Shown here one piece after another: positions 27,382-35,099 of a stretch of 40,634 bases of DNA. Below the pieces are notes generated by a model that was given only the letters and a program-made list of their open reading frames with translations, had not been told where the DNA came from and did not search any database. The position numbers were made by a program, and so were the translations under genes. How positions within the stretch are numbered: the first letter of the stretch is position 1; the number at the start of each line of letters is the position of its first letter. The stretch comes from Alphaproteobacteria bacterium (GTDB lineage Bacteria; Pseudomonadota; Alphaproteobacteria; Geminicoccales; Geminicoccaceae): NCBI GenBank assembly GCA_026990035.1, contig JALSIM010000038.1, positions 1-40,634 on the forward strand. Direction: 5' to 3'.

Positions 27382-27912
27382 ATGCGCAAGCTGCTTGTCC
27401 TTCTGCCATTCCTGTTCGGAGCATTGCTGATGAGCCTGCCCACCCCCGCCGATGCCGCCCCGAGACTGGTGATCGAAACCAGCAAGGGACGCATCGTCAT
27501 CGCCATGATGCCGGAGATCGCGCCGAAGCACGTGGCGCGAATCACGGAACTCGCCGAGGAAGGCTTCTACGACGGCGTCGTCTTCCATCGCGTGATCCCG
27601 GGTTTCATGGCCCAGACCGGCGATCCCACGGGCACCGGCCGTGGCGGCTCCGGCAAGGGAAAGCTGCCCGCCGAGTTCTCGAACATCCCCTTCGAGCGGG
27701 GTGTCGTCGGCATGGCCCGGACCCGCGATCCGAACAGCGCCGACAGCCAGTTCTTCATCATGACCGCGCGGGCGCCGCATCTGAACGGCCAGTACACGGT
27801 CTGGGGCCGGGTGATCGAAGGCATGGAAGTGGTCGATGCCCTCGCCCCGGGCGAGCCGCCCGCGCAGCCCGACCGCATGATCCGGGTCCGTGTCGAGGCC
27901 GGAGACGACTAG
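27382..27912 (+). CDS. Cyclophilin-type peptidyl-prolyl isomerase, exported
   Basis: A 176-residue cyclophilin. Its signal peptide has a hydrophobic core (LLVLLPFLFGALL) and a cleavage site near TPADAAP, so it works in the periplasm as a folding helper. The catalytic and binding block FHRVIPGFMAQTGDPTGTG is intact, followed by the SQFFIMTA motif. Ribosome site GCGAGG lies before ATG 27382; an in-frame start inside rnhA is not coding. The epimerase gene follows 13 bases later. Confidence 0.93.
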   Translation: MRKLLVLLPFLFGALLMSLPTPADAAPRLVIETSKGRIVIAMMPEIAPKHVARITELAEEGFYDGVVFHRVIPGFMAQTGDPTGTGRGGSGKGKLPAEFSNIPFERGVVGMARTRDPNSADSQFFIMTARAPHLNGQYTVWGRVIEGMEVVDALAPGEPPAQPDRMIRVRVEAGDD

Positions 27913-27925
27913 CGGGGAGATTCCG

Positions 27926-28915
27926 ATGGCGGTCCTGGTCACCGGCGCGGCGGGGTTCATCGGCCTGCATGTCAGCGAGGCTCTGCTGGCCCGGGGCGAG
28001 CGGGTCCTCGGTATCGACGATCTCAACAGCTATTACGATCCGGCCCTCAAGGAGGCGCGCCTCGAACGGCTGCGGCGGCATGCCGGATTCGCTTTCTTCC
28101 GTCTGGACATCGGCGACGAGGAGGCGATGAACGCCTGGGCGGAGGAACACGGCCGGGAGGTGGAAGCGGTGATCCATCTCGCCGCCCAGGCGGGCGTCCG
28201 CTATTCCCTCGAACGGCCGATGGCCTACGTGAAGAGCAACCTCGTCGGCCACATGGTGATCCTGGAGCTCTGCCGTCGCCGCCTGCCGCGCTGCGATCGG
28301 CTCGTCTATGCGAGTTCGAGCTCGGTCTACGGCGCCAACCGCAAGATGCCGTTCGCGGTCGGGGACCGGGTCGATGATCCGGTTTCGCTCTACGCCGCCA
28401 CCAAGCGCGCCGACGAACTCCTGAGCGAATCCTACGCCCGGCTCTACGACCTGCCCCAGACCGGGCTGCGCTTCTTCACCGTCTACGGTCCCTGGGGCCG
28501 GCCGGACATGGCCTATTACAGCTTCGCCGAGGCGATCACCGCCGGCCGGCCGGTGACCCTCTACAATCACGGCCGCATGCGGCGGGACTTCACCTACATC
28601 GACGACGTCACCGCCGGCGTGCTGGCGGCCCGCGACCGCCTGCCCGAGCCGCGGGAGGACGGGGTGCGTCACCGTCTCTACAATCTGGGCAACAACCGGC
28701 CGGTCGAGCTCGAACGGTTCGTACGGGTACTCGAAGACGCCCTCGGCCGCAGGGCGAAGATCCGTTACGCCGAGATGCAGCCCGGCGACGTCGTCGAGAC
28801 CTACGCCGACATCGAGGCCAGCCGCCGCGATCTCGGTTACCAACCCCGGGTCGGCATCGAGGAGGGGCTGGGGCGTTTCGCCGCCTGGTATCGCACCTAT
28901 CACGGTGCCGGTTGA
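27926..28915 (+). CDS. NAD-dependent nucleotide-sugar epimerase (UDP-glucuronate 4-epimerase-like)
   Basis: A 329-residue extended short-chain dehydrogenase. NAD binds at VTGAAGFIGLHV (residues 4-15). The DDLNSYYDP motif and the active site YASSSSVYG with YAATK are typical of UDP-glucuronate or UDP-galacturonate 4-epimerases. The SDR catalytic triad is complete. It would supply sugar nucleotides for capsule or lipopolysaccharide, but no glycosyltransferase genes lie nearby, so the exact substrate is not fixed. The start ATG 27926 has a GGGGAG site. Confidence 0.88.
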   Translation: MAVLVTGAAGFIGLHVSEALLARGERVLGIDDLNSYYDPALKEARLERLRRHAGFAFFRLDIGDEEAMNAWAEEHGREVEAVIHLAAQAGVRYSLERPMAYVKSNLVGHMVILELCRRRLPRCDRLVYASSSSVYGANRKMPFAVGDRVDDPVSLYAATKRADELLSESYARLYDLPQTGLRFFTVYGPWGRPDMAYYSFAEAITAGRPVTLYNHGRMRRDFTYIDDVTAGVLAARDRLPEPREDGVRHRLYNLGNNRPVELERFVRVLEDALGRRAKIRYAEMQPGDVVETYADIEASRRDLGYQPRVGIEEGLGRFAAWYRTYHGAG

Positions 28916-28930
28916 AGCGACGCCGGATCC

Positions 28931-30793
28931 ATGCTGACCCTCGAGGACGTCACCCTGCGGATCGGCGGCCGGGTTCTCCTGCGGCATGCCAACCTGCGCC
29001 TCGCCGCCGGCCAGCGCATGGGCCTCGTCGGTCGCAACGGCACCGGCAAGACGAGTCTCCTGCGGCTGATCGCCGGCGAGCTCCAGGCCGATGCCGGCGA
29101 TGTACGGTTGCCGCGCGGGGCGCGGATCGGCTTCGTCGCCCAGGAGGCCCCGGGTGGCGGGACGACCCCGCTGGAGGCGGTGCTGGCCGCCGACCGCGAG
29201 CGCCACGACCTGCTCGCCCGCGCCGGCCGGACCGGCGAGGCGGCGGAGATCGCCGAGATCCATACCCGCCTCGCCGAGATCGGGGCCGAAGCGGCCCCGG
29301 CCCGCGCCGCCCGCATCCTCCGCGGGCTGGGGTTTTCCGAGCAGGATCTCGATCGTCCGCTGGAACGCTTTTCCGGCGGCTGGCGGATGCGCGTGGCGCT
29401 CGCCTCGCTCCTGTTCCTCGAACCCGATCTCCTGCTGCTCGACGAACCCACCAACCATCTCGATCTCGAGGCGGCGGCCTGGCTCGAGGAGCATCTCCGG
29501 CGCTATCCCCGCACGCTTCTCCTGGTGAGTCACGACCGCGATCTGCTGAACCGGGTCCCCGACCGGATCTGCCATCTCGAGGGCCGTGCGCTCACCGTCT
29601 ATGCCGGCGGCTACGATCGGTTCGTCGAGGCCCGGGCGGCACGGAGGCTCGGGCTCGCCCGCCTCCGCGAGAAGCAGGAGGCCCGGCGGCGGCATCTGCA
29701 GGCCTTCGTCGACCGTTTCCGGGCCAAGGCCACCAAGGCCCGTCAGGCCCAGAGCCGGCTCAAGATGCTGGCGCGGATGACGCCGGTCGAGGAGCTCCTG
29801 CCCGAACCCGAGGTGCGCTTCGCCTTTCCCGCCGGGCGGATCCCGCCGCCGCCGCTGCTGACCATGGAGCGGCTCGCGGTCGGCTACGACGGCACGCCGG
29901 TGCTTTCGGGCCTCGATCTGCGAATCGATCCCGACGACCGGATCGCCCTGCTGGGCGCCAACGGCAACGGCAAGAGCACCTTCGCCGCGCTCGTCGCCGG
30001 TCGCCTCGAACCCTTGTCCGGGACCCTGACGCGAGCGGCGGGACTGCGGGTGGGATACTTCGCCCAGCACCAGATCGAGGACCTCGATCCGGACGCCGAC
30101 GGCATCACCCATCTCGCGCGGCTGCTGCCCGCCGAGCCGGAAGTGCGCCTGCGCGCCCGGCTCGGCCGTTTCGGACTCGTCCAGGAGAAGGCGGAGACCC
30201 CGGCCCGGCATCTTTCGGGTGGGGAAAAGACCCGCCTCTGCCTCGCCCGCATGACGGTCCGGGATCCCCAGCTCCTGATCCTCGACGAGCCCACCAATCA
30301 TCTCGACATCGATTCGCGCGAGGCGCTGGTGGGTGCGCTCAACGCATTCCCGGGCGCCATCCTCCTGATCAGCCACGACCGCCATCTCGTGGAACTGGTC
30401 TGCGACCGGCTCTGGCTGGTGGCCGGCGGTCGCGTCGCACCCTACGAAGGTGATCTCGACGACTACCGCCGGAGCCTCCTCGAAGACCGCGGCGAACGAC
30501 GCCGGCGGCAGCCGACCGCCACCGGGAACGGGCGGCCGCGCCCCCGTCAACGCCGCGCCGCTCTGGCCCCCCTTCGTCGCCGGGCCCGCGAGGCGGAACG
30601 GCGATGCGAGATGCTGGCCGCCCGCCGCGAGGCGATCACCGCCCGTCTGGCGGATCCCGGGATCTACGCCAACGGCACCGAGGTCGCCGCGCTGCGCCGG
30701 GAGCTCGCAGATCTCGAAGAGGAGATCGAGGCCGCCGAAGCCGCCTGGCTCGAGGCCGAAGAGGCGATCGAACGGCTGGCGGGCGGCGGTTGA
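28931..30793 (+). CDS. ABC-F family ATPase (Uup/YheS-like)
   Basis: A 620-residue soluble protein with two ABC domains and no membrane segments. Walker A motifs are GRNGTGKTS (34-42) and GANGNGKST (about 342-350). The signatures are [10 protein letters not shown] and [10 protein letters not shown], and Walker B motifs [11 protein letters not shown] and [11 protein letters not shown]. The linker between domains is charged and helical (about 228-275). A C-terminal coiled coil (about 525-617, rich in Arg, Glu and Ala) is typical of Uup/YheS. ABC-F proteins act on ribosomes; the precise role of this subgroup is unsettled. 15 bases after the epimerase gene. Confidence 0.92.
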   Translation: MLTLEDVTLRIGGRVLLRHANLRLAAGQRMGLVGRNGTGKTSLLRLIAGELQADAGDVRLPRGARIGFVAQEAPGGGTTPLEAVLAADRERHDLLARAGRTGEAAEIAEIHTRLAEIGAEAAPARAARILRGLGFSEQDLDRPLERFSGGWRMRVALASLLFLEPDLLLLDEPTNHLDLEAAAWLEEHLRRYPRTLLLVSHDRDLLNRVPDRICHLEGRALTVYAGGYDRFVEARAARRLGLARLREKQEARRRHLQAFVDRFRAKATKARQAQSRLKMLARMTPVEELLPEPEVRFAFPAGRIPPPPLLTMERLAVGYDGTPVLSGLDLRIDPDDRIALLGANGNGKSTFAALVAGRLEPLSGTLTRAAGLRVGYFAQHQIEDLDPDADGITHLARLLPAEPEVRLRARLGRFGLVQEKAETPARHLSGGEKTRLCLARMTVRDPQLLILDEPTNHLDIDSREALVGALNAFPGAILLISHDRHLVELVCDRLWLVAGGRVAPYEGDLDDYRRSLLEDRGERRRRQPTATGNGRPRPRQRRAALAPLRRRAREAERRCEMLAARREAITARLADPGIYANGTEVAALRRELADLEEEIEAAEAAWLEAEEAIERLAGGG

Positions 30794-30858
30794 CGGTCGC
30801 TTCCTCCGTTTGCACCGCTACCGGCTTTCGGCTAGGAGCGGGTCCGAGGTCACCGGAG

Positions 30859-31593
30859 ATGGCGAGGTGCATGGTGCGACCCTCGGGACGGGCGCCGAAC
30901 GAGCTGCGCGAGGTGGAGTTCAGACTCGGGGTCAACCGCTATGCGGAAGGCTCCTGTCTGGTCCGGTTCGGTCATACCGAGGTGCTGTGCACCGCCACCG
31001 TCGAGGAGCGGGTGCCGGGCTGGCTCAGGAACACCGGAAAGGGCTGGATCACCGCCGAATACAGCATGCTGCCGCGGGCCACCCACAGCCGCATGCAGCG
31101 GGAGGTGGCCCGCGGCCGGCCGAGCGGCCGCACCCAGGAGATCCAGCGGCTGATCGGCCGCTCGCTGCGGGCGGTGGCCGAGCTCGAGGGTCTCGGCGAG
31201 CGCCAGATTCTGGTCGATTGCGACGTGCTCCAGGCGGACGGCGGCACCCGCACCGCCGCGATTACCGGTGGCTATCTGGCGCTGCATCGGGCGCTCTCGA
31301 AGCTGGTCGAGGCCGGCGAGCTGCCGCGGCTGCCGCTCCGTGAAGAGGTGGCGGCGGTCTCCTGCGGCATCCTCGAGGGCGAGGCGGTGCTCGATCTCGA
31401 CTACGAGGAGGACAGCGCCGCCGAGGCCGATGCCAATTTCGTCCTTTCCGCCTCCGGCGGCATCGTCGAGATCCAGGTGACGGCCGAGGACTTCCCGATC
31501 CGCGACACCCAGTTCGACGCCATGCGGGCCCTCGCCCGCGAGGGCATCCGGGAGCTGGTGGCACGTCAGCGCGCCGCGTTGGCCGCCGCATGA
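30859..31593 (+). CDS. rph: Ribonuclease PH
   Basis: A 244-residue phosphorolytic 3'-exoribonuclease that trims tRNA 3' ends. Motifs are [30 protein letters not shown], the RNase PH block [21 protein letters not shown] and the [17 protein letters not shown] acidic site. Two ATG codons compete: 30859 (with GAGGT eight bases upstream) and 30871. Overlaps rdgB by ATGA, a pairing common in alphaproteobacteria. Confidence 0.95.
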   Translation: MARCMVRPSGRAPNELREVEFRLGVNRYAEGSCLVRFGHTEVLCTATVEERVPGWLRNTGKGWITAEYSMLPRATHSRMQREVARGRPSGRTQEIQRLIGRSLRAVAELEGLGERQILVDCDVLQADGGTRTAAITGGYLALHRALSKLVEAGELPRLPLREEVAAVSCGILEGEAVLDLDYEEDSAAEADANFVLSASGGIVEIQVTAEDFPIRDTQFDAMRALAREGIRELVARQRAALAAA

Positions 31594-32225
31594 GCGGGCC
31601 CGACGGGCTGCGCGGCGGACGGCTGGTGCTGGCCTCGCACAATCCGGGCAAGTTGCGCGAGTTCCGGGATCTGCTGGCACCGCTGGGCGTGAGCCTGATC
31701 GGCGCCGATGCCCTCGGCCTGCCGGAACCGGAGGAAAGCGGGTCGAGCTTCGCCGAGAACGCCCGCATCAAGGCGCTGGCCGCGGCCCGCGCCTCGGGCC
31801 TGCCGGCGCTGGCCGACGACAGCGGGCTCGTGGTGGCCGGGCTCGAGGGCGCCCCCGGCATCCATTCGGCGCGCTGGGCCGGACCGGACCGCGACTTCGC
31901 GGCCGCGATGCGCCGTCTCCACGACGAGCTCGCGGCCCGTTCCGGTGGCTTCGCCCGGGCCGATCGGCGGGCCGCCTTCGTCTGCGCCCTCTGTCTGGCC
32001 CGACCGGACGGGGCGCTTCGCGAATTCGAGGGCCGGGTGGAGGGGGAGATCGTCTGGCCGCCGCGCGGTACCGGTGGTTTCGGCTACGATCCGGTGTTCG
32101 TTCCGGAGGGCGAAAGCCGCAGCTTCGCCGAGATGACGGCGGCGGAAAAGGCCGCCCTCAGCCATCGCGCGCGGGCCGTGGCGGCATTGCTGGCGGCGAT
32201 GGGGGCGGATCCGCCGGCATCTTGA
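31590..32225 (+). CDS. rdgB: dITP/XTP pyrophosphatase (non-canonical purine NTP)
   Basis: A 211-residue Ham1/RdgB house-cleaning pyrophosphatase. It has the substrate motif [36 protein letters not shown], and the conserved [15 protein letters not shown] and [18 protein letters not shown]. It removes deaminated purine nucleotides. Coupled to rph (ATGA). Its 3' end overlaps the promoter of tRNA-Ala. Confidence 0.96.
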   Translation: MSGPDGLRGGRLVLASHNPGKLREFRDLLAPLGVSLIGADALGLPEPEESGSSFAENARIKALAAARASGLPALADDSGLVVAGLEGAPGIHSARWAGPDRDFAAAMRRLHDELAARSGGFARADRRAAFVCALCLARPDGALREFEGRVEGEIVWPPRGTGGFGYDPVFVPEGESRSFAEMTAAEKAALSHRARAVAALLAAMGADPPAS

Positions 32226-32250
32226 AGCGCGTCGCGATCGCGGTCATATA
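32222..32250 (+). promoter_or_regulatory. Predicted promoter of tRNA-Ala
   Basis: TTGAAG (32222-32227) and CATATA (32245-32250) are 17 bases apart, ending 11 bases before the tRNA. The -35 overlaps the rdgB stop codon. Confidence 0.55.
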
Positions 32251-32261
32251 GGGCCGCGCGA

Positions 32262-32337
32262 GGGGCCGTAGCTCAGTTGGGAGAGCGCCTGCTTTGCACG
32301 CAGGAGGTCGTCGGTTCGATCCCGATCGGCTCCACCA
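32262..32337 (+). tRNA. tRNA-Ala, anticodon UGC
   Basis: A 76-nt cloverleaf. The acceptor stem GGGGCCG/CGGCTCC includes the G3-U70 wobble pair that defines alanine tRNAs. The anticodon stem CCTGC/GCAGG encloses the loop TTTGCAC, anticodon at 32295-32297. The T arm reads GTCGG/TTCGATC/CCGAT and the CCA end is encoded. It stands alone rather than inside an rRNA operon. Confidence 0.97.
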
Positions 32338-32465
32338 GGGAAAGCGATGCGTCGGACGACCAACCGGGCGCGGCCGAAGACGGTTCGTCGTCATCCTGTC
32401 GTCGCCGCTCCACGGGACGTCCGCCGGGGCGATGCCGGAAACGGCGGAAGTTCTCGCAGCTCCCT

Positions 32466-33080
32466 TCAGGCAACGGGAGAACGCTGTCGGAGCATCCGGT
32501 ACAGGGTGCGTTCGCTGACGCCGAGCCGTTCCGCCACCAGCGCCCGGTGACCCCGGTAGCGCTGCATCAGCTCCCGGACGTAGAGCTCCCGGATCTCCTC
32601 GAGAGTCGGTTCGTGATCGAAGCGGAGCTCGACCACGGCTCCGGTCTCCGGCTCCGGCCGCAGAGTGAGATGTTCGGAGCGGATCTCCTCCGCCTCGCCG
32701 GAGAGGATGGCACTGCGCTCGACCACGTTGCGGAGCTCCCGGACGTTGCCCGGCCACCGATAGGCTTCGAGCGCCTGCAACGCCGCTTCGGTGAAACGCT
32801 TGCGCACATGCCGGTAGGCATTGCGGCGGGCGAGGAAATATTGCGCCAGTGGCCGGATGTCCTCGGGGCGTTCGCGCAGCGGTGGAAGCTGGATGACGAA
32901 ACCGGCGAGACGGTAGAACAGATCCTCGCGGAACCGCCCTCCCGCCACCATCTGTTCGAGATCGCGGTTGGTGGCGGCGATGAAGCGGGCATCACAGCGC
33001 GAATCGCGAACACCTCCCAGCCGCCGGTAGGTCCGCGTCTCCAGGGTCCGCAGCAGCTTGGCCTGCGCCGCCGGCGACAG
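32466..33080 (-). pseudogene. C-terminal half of a sigma-54-dependent transcriptional activator, N-terminally truncated
   Basis: About 204 residues remain. They cover the second half of the AAA+ domain, beginning at [14 protein letters not shown], with the sensor I arginine region ([13 protein letters not shown]) and [12 protein letters not shown]. The C-terminal Fis-type helix-turn-helix reads HRALVAERLGVSERTLYRML. The Walker A, the GAFTGA loop and any N-terminal sensing domain are gone. The fragment joins a ferredoxin gene fragment at the shared sequence CTGTCGCC (about 33072-33080), which looks like a deletion at a microhomology. In this state it cannot activate sigma-54 polymerase. It probably once controlled the sigma-54 promoter at 34771-34786. 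An assembly error is a possible alternative. Confidence 0.75.
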
Positions 33081-34044
33081 CCGATGCACAGGGTGGAGTC
33101 GATATCGACGATCCCGTCCTTCTTGCGCTTGTAGATGGCGCCGGTCGGGCAGGCGGGAAGGCAGGCCGGCTCCGCGCAATGGTTGCAGGACATGTTGACT
33201 TTGTAGGCGTAGACCTCGGGATAGGTGCCCCTCGATGTACCGTACCCGCCGGACGCGGTCCCGGTGGCAGCCCGTTCTTGTCCTTGCAGGCGATTTCACA
33301 GGCGCGACCACCGTGACAGCCGTAGCAGACATCCGAACTTTCCTCGACCGCCCTCTCGATCGCCTCGGCATCGAGATAGCGCACCCGGTGGCGGACGGTG
33401 CGGAACAGCTCCCCGTGACAGGCGAGGCAACCGTTCTTCGTCTCCTCGTCTTCGAAGTCGCCGCGGATCCGTCGCCAATCGTCCTCGAGACCCATGATCT
33501 CGAAAGGAAAGCTCCCGTGACAGCGCAGACAGGTTTCGGTGGTGTTGACCATCTTGCGCAGCGTGAAACGCGGTTTGCCGTCGCCATCCGCGGGAATGGC
33601 CAGCCCTTCTTCCCGCGGGTCGTGGCCGCGGTGACAGAAGTTGCACGAAAGATTCATCAGGCGCCGCGCCAAGGGCCCGTCGAGGTGGCGTCGGTGAAAG
33701 CTGGTCTGCGGCCCCTGATAGGTATCCAACGTCTGATACCACCCGAGAACCTCGTTCGCACGCAGACCGGCGGGAGATTCGGTGCGTATCTCACGATCGA
33801 GAATCTCCTCGTGACAAACCAGGCATTCGGCATCGCTCGCCCGGTCGATCGCCGGCGGAAAATGAATCGGGTCCCAAACTGACCGGTAGTAATCCTGTGT
33901 GGCGGCGCGTTGCTTCACCGCCGCCACCACATCGGTCTCGCCGGAGACGGCGGGAGCGGTCTCCCATGCCATCGCCAGTGTGAAGACCAGGATCACCGCG
34001 GCCGGCCCGGATCGATCGATCGAACGACGCCGCCTGCCGAACAT
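32992..34044 (-). CDS. Pentaheme c-type cytochrome, truncated and run into a ferredoxin fragment
   Basis: The genuine part is about 34044-33301 (248 residues). It has a signal sequence (basic start, hydrophobic core [13 protein letters not shown], cleavage near PAVSG) and five CxxCH heme sites: CLVCH, CNFCH, CLRCH, CLACH and CYGCH. It would be periplasmic and serve in electron transfer to or from a respiratory molybdoenzyme. After CYGCHGGRA the frame enters ferredoxin sequence and then reads nonsense to 32992, so the native C-terminus is lost or replaced. Start at ATG 34044 with GGAGGG eight bases upstream; an in-frame ATG at 34077 is less likely. Third gene after the sigma-54 promoter. Confidence 0.75.
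   Translation of the reverse strand: MFGRRRRSIDRSGPAAVILVFTLAMAWETAPAVSGETDVVAAVKQRAATQDYYRSVWDPIHFPPAIDRASDAECLVCHEEILDREIRTESPAGLRANEVLGWYQTLDTYQGPQTSFHRRHLDGPLARRLMNLSCNFCHRGHDPREEGLAIPADGDGKPRFTLRKMVNTTETCLRCHGSFPFEIMGLEDDWRRIRGDFEDEETKNGCLACHGELFRTVRHRVRYLDAEAIERAVEESSDVCYGCHGGRACEIACKDKNGLPPGPRPAGTVHRGAPIPRSTPTKSTCPATIARSRPAFPPARPAPSTSARRTGSSISTPPCASAVAGGAGQAAADPGDADLPAAGRCSRFAL
33072..33300 (-). pseudogene. Internal fragment of a 4Fe-4S electron-transfer subunit (DmsB/NrfC-like), frameshifted
   Basis: Three reading frames in order give [14 protein letters not shown], then VRRVRYIEG, then [17 protein letters not shown] followed by [19 protein letters not shown] and CIGCR. Together this is the start and centre of a molybdopterin-oxidoreductase ferredoxin subunit. 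Two frame changes lie near 33247-33250 and 33227; each leaves one surplus base (or lacks two). The C-terminal half is missing at the junction with the sigma-54 activator fragment. Either real gene decay or, less likely, sequencing or assembly error. Confidence 0.7.
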
Positions 34045-34133
34045 TGCCTTTCCCTCCGGTCGGCGGGACGCCGGCAATGAACCGGCATCCCGCGTTCCAG
34101 CCGTTCACACACCGAGCACGACGGGCGCGCCGG

Positions 34134-34283
34134 TCAGTTCTTTCCGGCCATACCCGACATGCCGGACATGCCGGACATGCCACCCATGCCGGACATGCCG
34201 GACATGCCCTGCTGGCCGGCCTGGGCCGCGGCCGCCAGACCGACCGCACACACCGAGGCCAGCAACAGATTACGCATCTTCAT
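34134..34283 (-). CDS. Small exported methionine-rich MSG-repeat peptide
   Basis: A 49-residue protein. It begins MKMRNLLLASVCAVGLAAAA, a clear signal peptide cleaved near AQAG. The mature part is six tandem Met-Ser-Gly tripeptides (one is Met-Gly-Gly) and ends MAGKN. The ribosome site GGGAG is eight bases before the ATG. Regularly spaced methionines suggest soft-metal binding, such as copper(I), in the periplasm; that is inference. It lies between the 107-residue secreted protein and the pentaheme cytochrome, on the same strand and probably in the same sigma-54-driven unit. I know no family for it. Confidence 0.75.
   Translation of the reverse strand: MKMRNLLLASVCAVGLAAAAQAGQQGMSGMSGMGGMSGMSGMSGMAGKN
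34152..34205 (-). repeat. Six 9-bp tandem repeats (ATGTCCGGC units)
   Basis: Six consecutive 9-base units; four are identical, one encodes Met-Gly-Gly and one uses synonymous codons. They encode the MSG repeats of the small peptide. Such a run could change in number by slippage without changing frame. Confidence 0.9.
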
Positions 34284-34410
34284 GACGCGCTCCCTCTCTG
34301 GAGATTCCGCTCACCGAGGGGAGACGTGAGCGGCCGGATGTCGAGGTCTCCCTCCCGCGATCGGATGCGCTCTGTGAACGCATCCCCCCTGCCGAACGGG
34401 CCGCGGGGCC

Positions 34411-34734
34411 TCATTCGGGCAGTCTCCGAGGGCGAAGATCGTCGCGCTCGTGCCAGTCGCGGAGATCGTAGCGCCCTGGTGCACCGGGACGATCGAAGGG
34501 CGTGTACCAAGCCCCCTGATCGTCCAGAAACTCCAGCGATTCCTGAAAGGGCGGCAGGATCCCCCGTAATGCCCGGGCGTACCAGGCGGGATCCCTGACC
34601 GAGGCGGTGATCACCGGCGCGCCTTCCGGCCGCCGATCGGGAAAGGCCCCACCCACGACCAGGGGCTCCGCCACCGCCATCATCGGCCATGCGAGGAGCG
34701 GCAGAAGAACCGCTTTCGCTTTCCTGCCCGCCAT
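34411..34734 (-). CDS. Small exported protein of unknown function, first gene of the sigma-54 operon
   Basis: A 107-residue protein with an N-terminal signal peptide (AGRKAKAVLLPLLAWPMMAVAEP, cleaved near VAEP). The mature part is rich in Trp, Tyr, Arg and Asp (AWYARALRGILPPFQESLEF, AWYTPFDRPGAPGRYDLRDW); I do not recognise it. Two similar AWY motifs are 41 residues apart. A ribosome site GGGAGG precedes ATG 34734, and the transcription start predicted from the sigma-54 element lies about 26 bases upstream. A 127-base gap separates it from the MSG-repeat peptide gene. Confidence 0.7.
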   Translation of the reverse strand: MAGRKAKAVLLPLLAWPMMAVAEPLVVGGAFPDRRPEGAPVITASVRDPAWYARALRGILPPFQESLEFLDDQGAWYTPFDRPGAPGRYDLRDWHERDDLRPRRLPE

Positions 34735-34770
34735 CCGCGTCCTCCCGGCTTCGCCTGTCGCCGAGAACGA

Positions 34771-34786
34771 TGCAAGCAGCGTGCCA
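34771..34786 (-). promoter_or_regulatory. Sigma-54 (RpoN) promoter
   Basis: On the minus strand TGGCACGCTGCTTGCA is an essentially perfect -24/-12 element: GG and GC are ten bases apart, and both flanking boxes match TGGCAC-N5-TTGCA. It predicts transcription from about 34760 into the small secreted protein, the MSG peptide and the cytochrome. Confidence 0.85.
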
Positions 34787-34864
34787 CGGGCGGTGATCCT
34801 CTTCGTCGGGCCGATTTCCCGCCGGGAAACCGTTCCGCCCGCACGGACGAGGAATCGCTCGATC

Positions 34865-34877
34865 TGACATTCTGTCA
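34865..34877. promoter_or_regulatory. Palindromic upstream activator site 1
   Basis: TGACATTCTGTCA is a perfect inverted repeat (TGACA-N3-TGTCA), centred about 110 bases upstream of the predicted sigma-54 start. This is the normal position for an enhancer-binding protein. Confidence 0.65.
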
Positions 34878-34934
34878 GGCGGAGAGAGGAGCGATGGCGG
34901 CGAAAACGGGGAAAAACGGCGAAATCCGTCGATC

Positions 34935-34947
34935 CGACAGAATGTCA
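34935..34947. promoter_or_regulatory. Palindromic upstream activator site 2
   Basis: CGACAGAATGTCA is the reverse complement of site 1 with one end base changed. Both sites share the flanks GATC before and GGCG after. The centres are 70 bases apart, near seven helical turns, as expected for two activator dimers. Confidence 0.6.
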
Positions 34948-35099
34948 GGCGACGGACAATTCGTCATGACGCACTGCTTTTATGTATCGGTCAGCAGTAC
35001 GCTTTCTGGTTGTGCATCCGCGAAGAGGCGAGGACCGTCACACCACCGAGAAGACGCTTGCCAACTATCGGGTGTTTTCTGTACCAGATAGTAGAATTA

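Noticed and set aside
35040-35065. Second sigma-54 promoter on the plus strand (TTGC near 35057) for the four-gene operon
   Set aside because: The matching -24 GG is missing; only the -12-like part is present.
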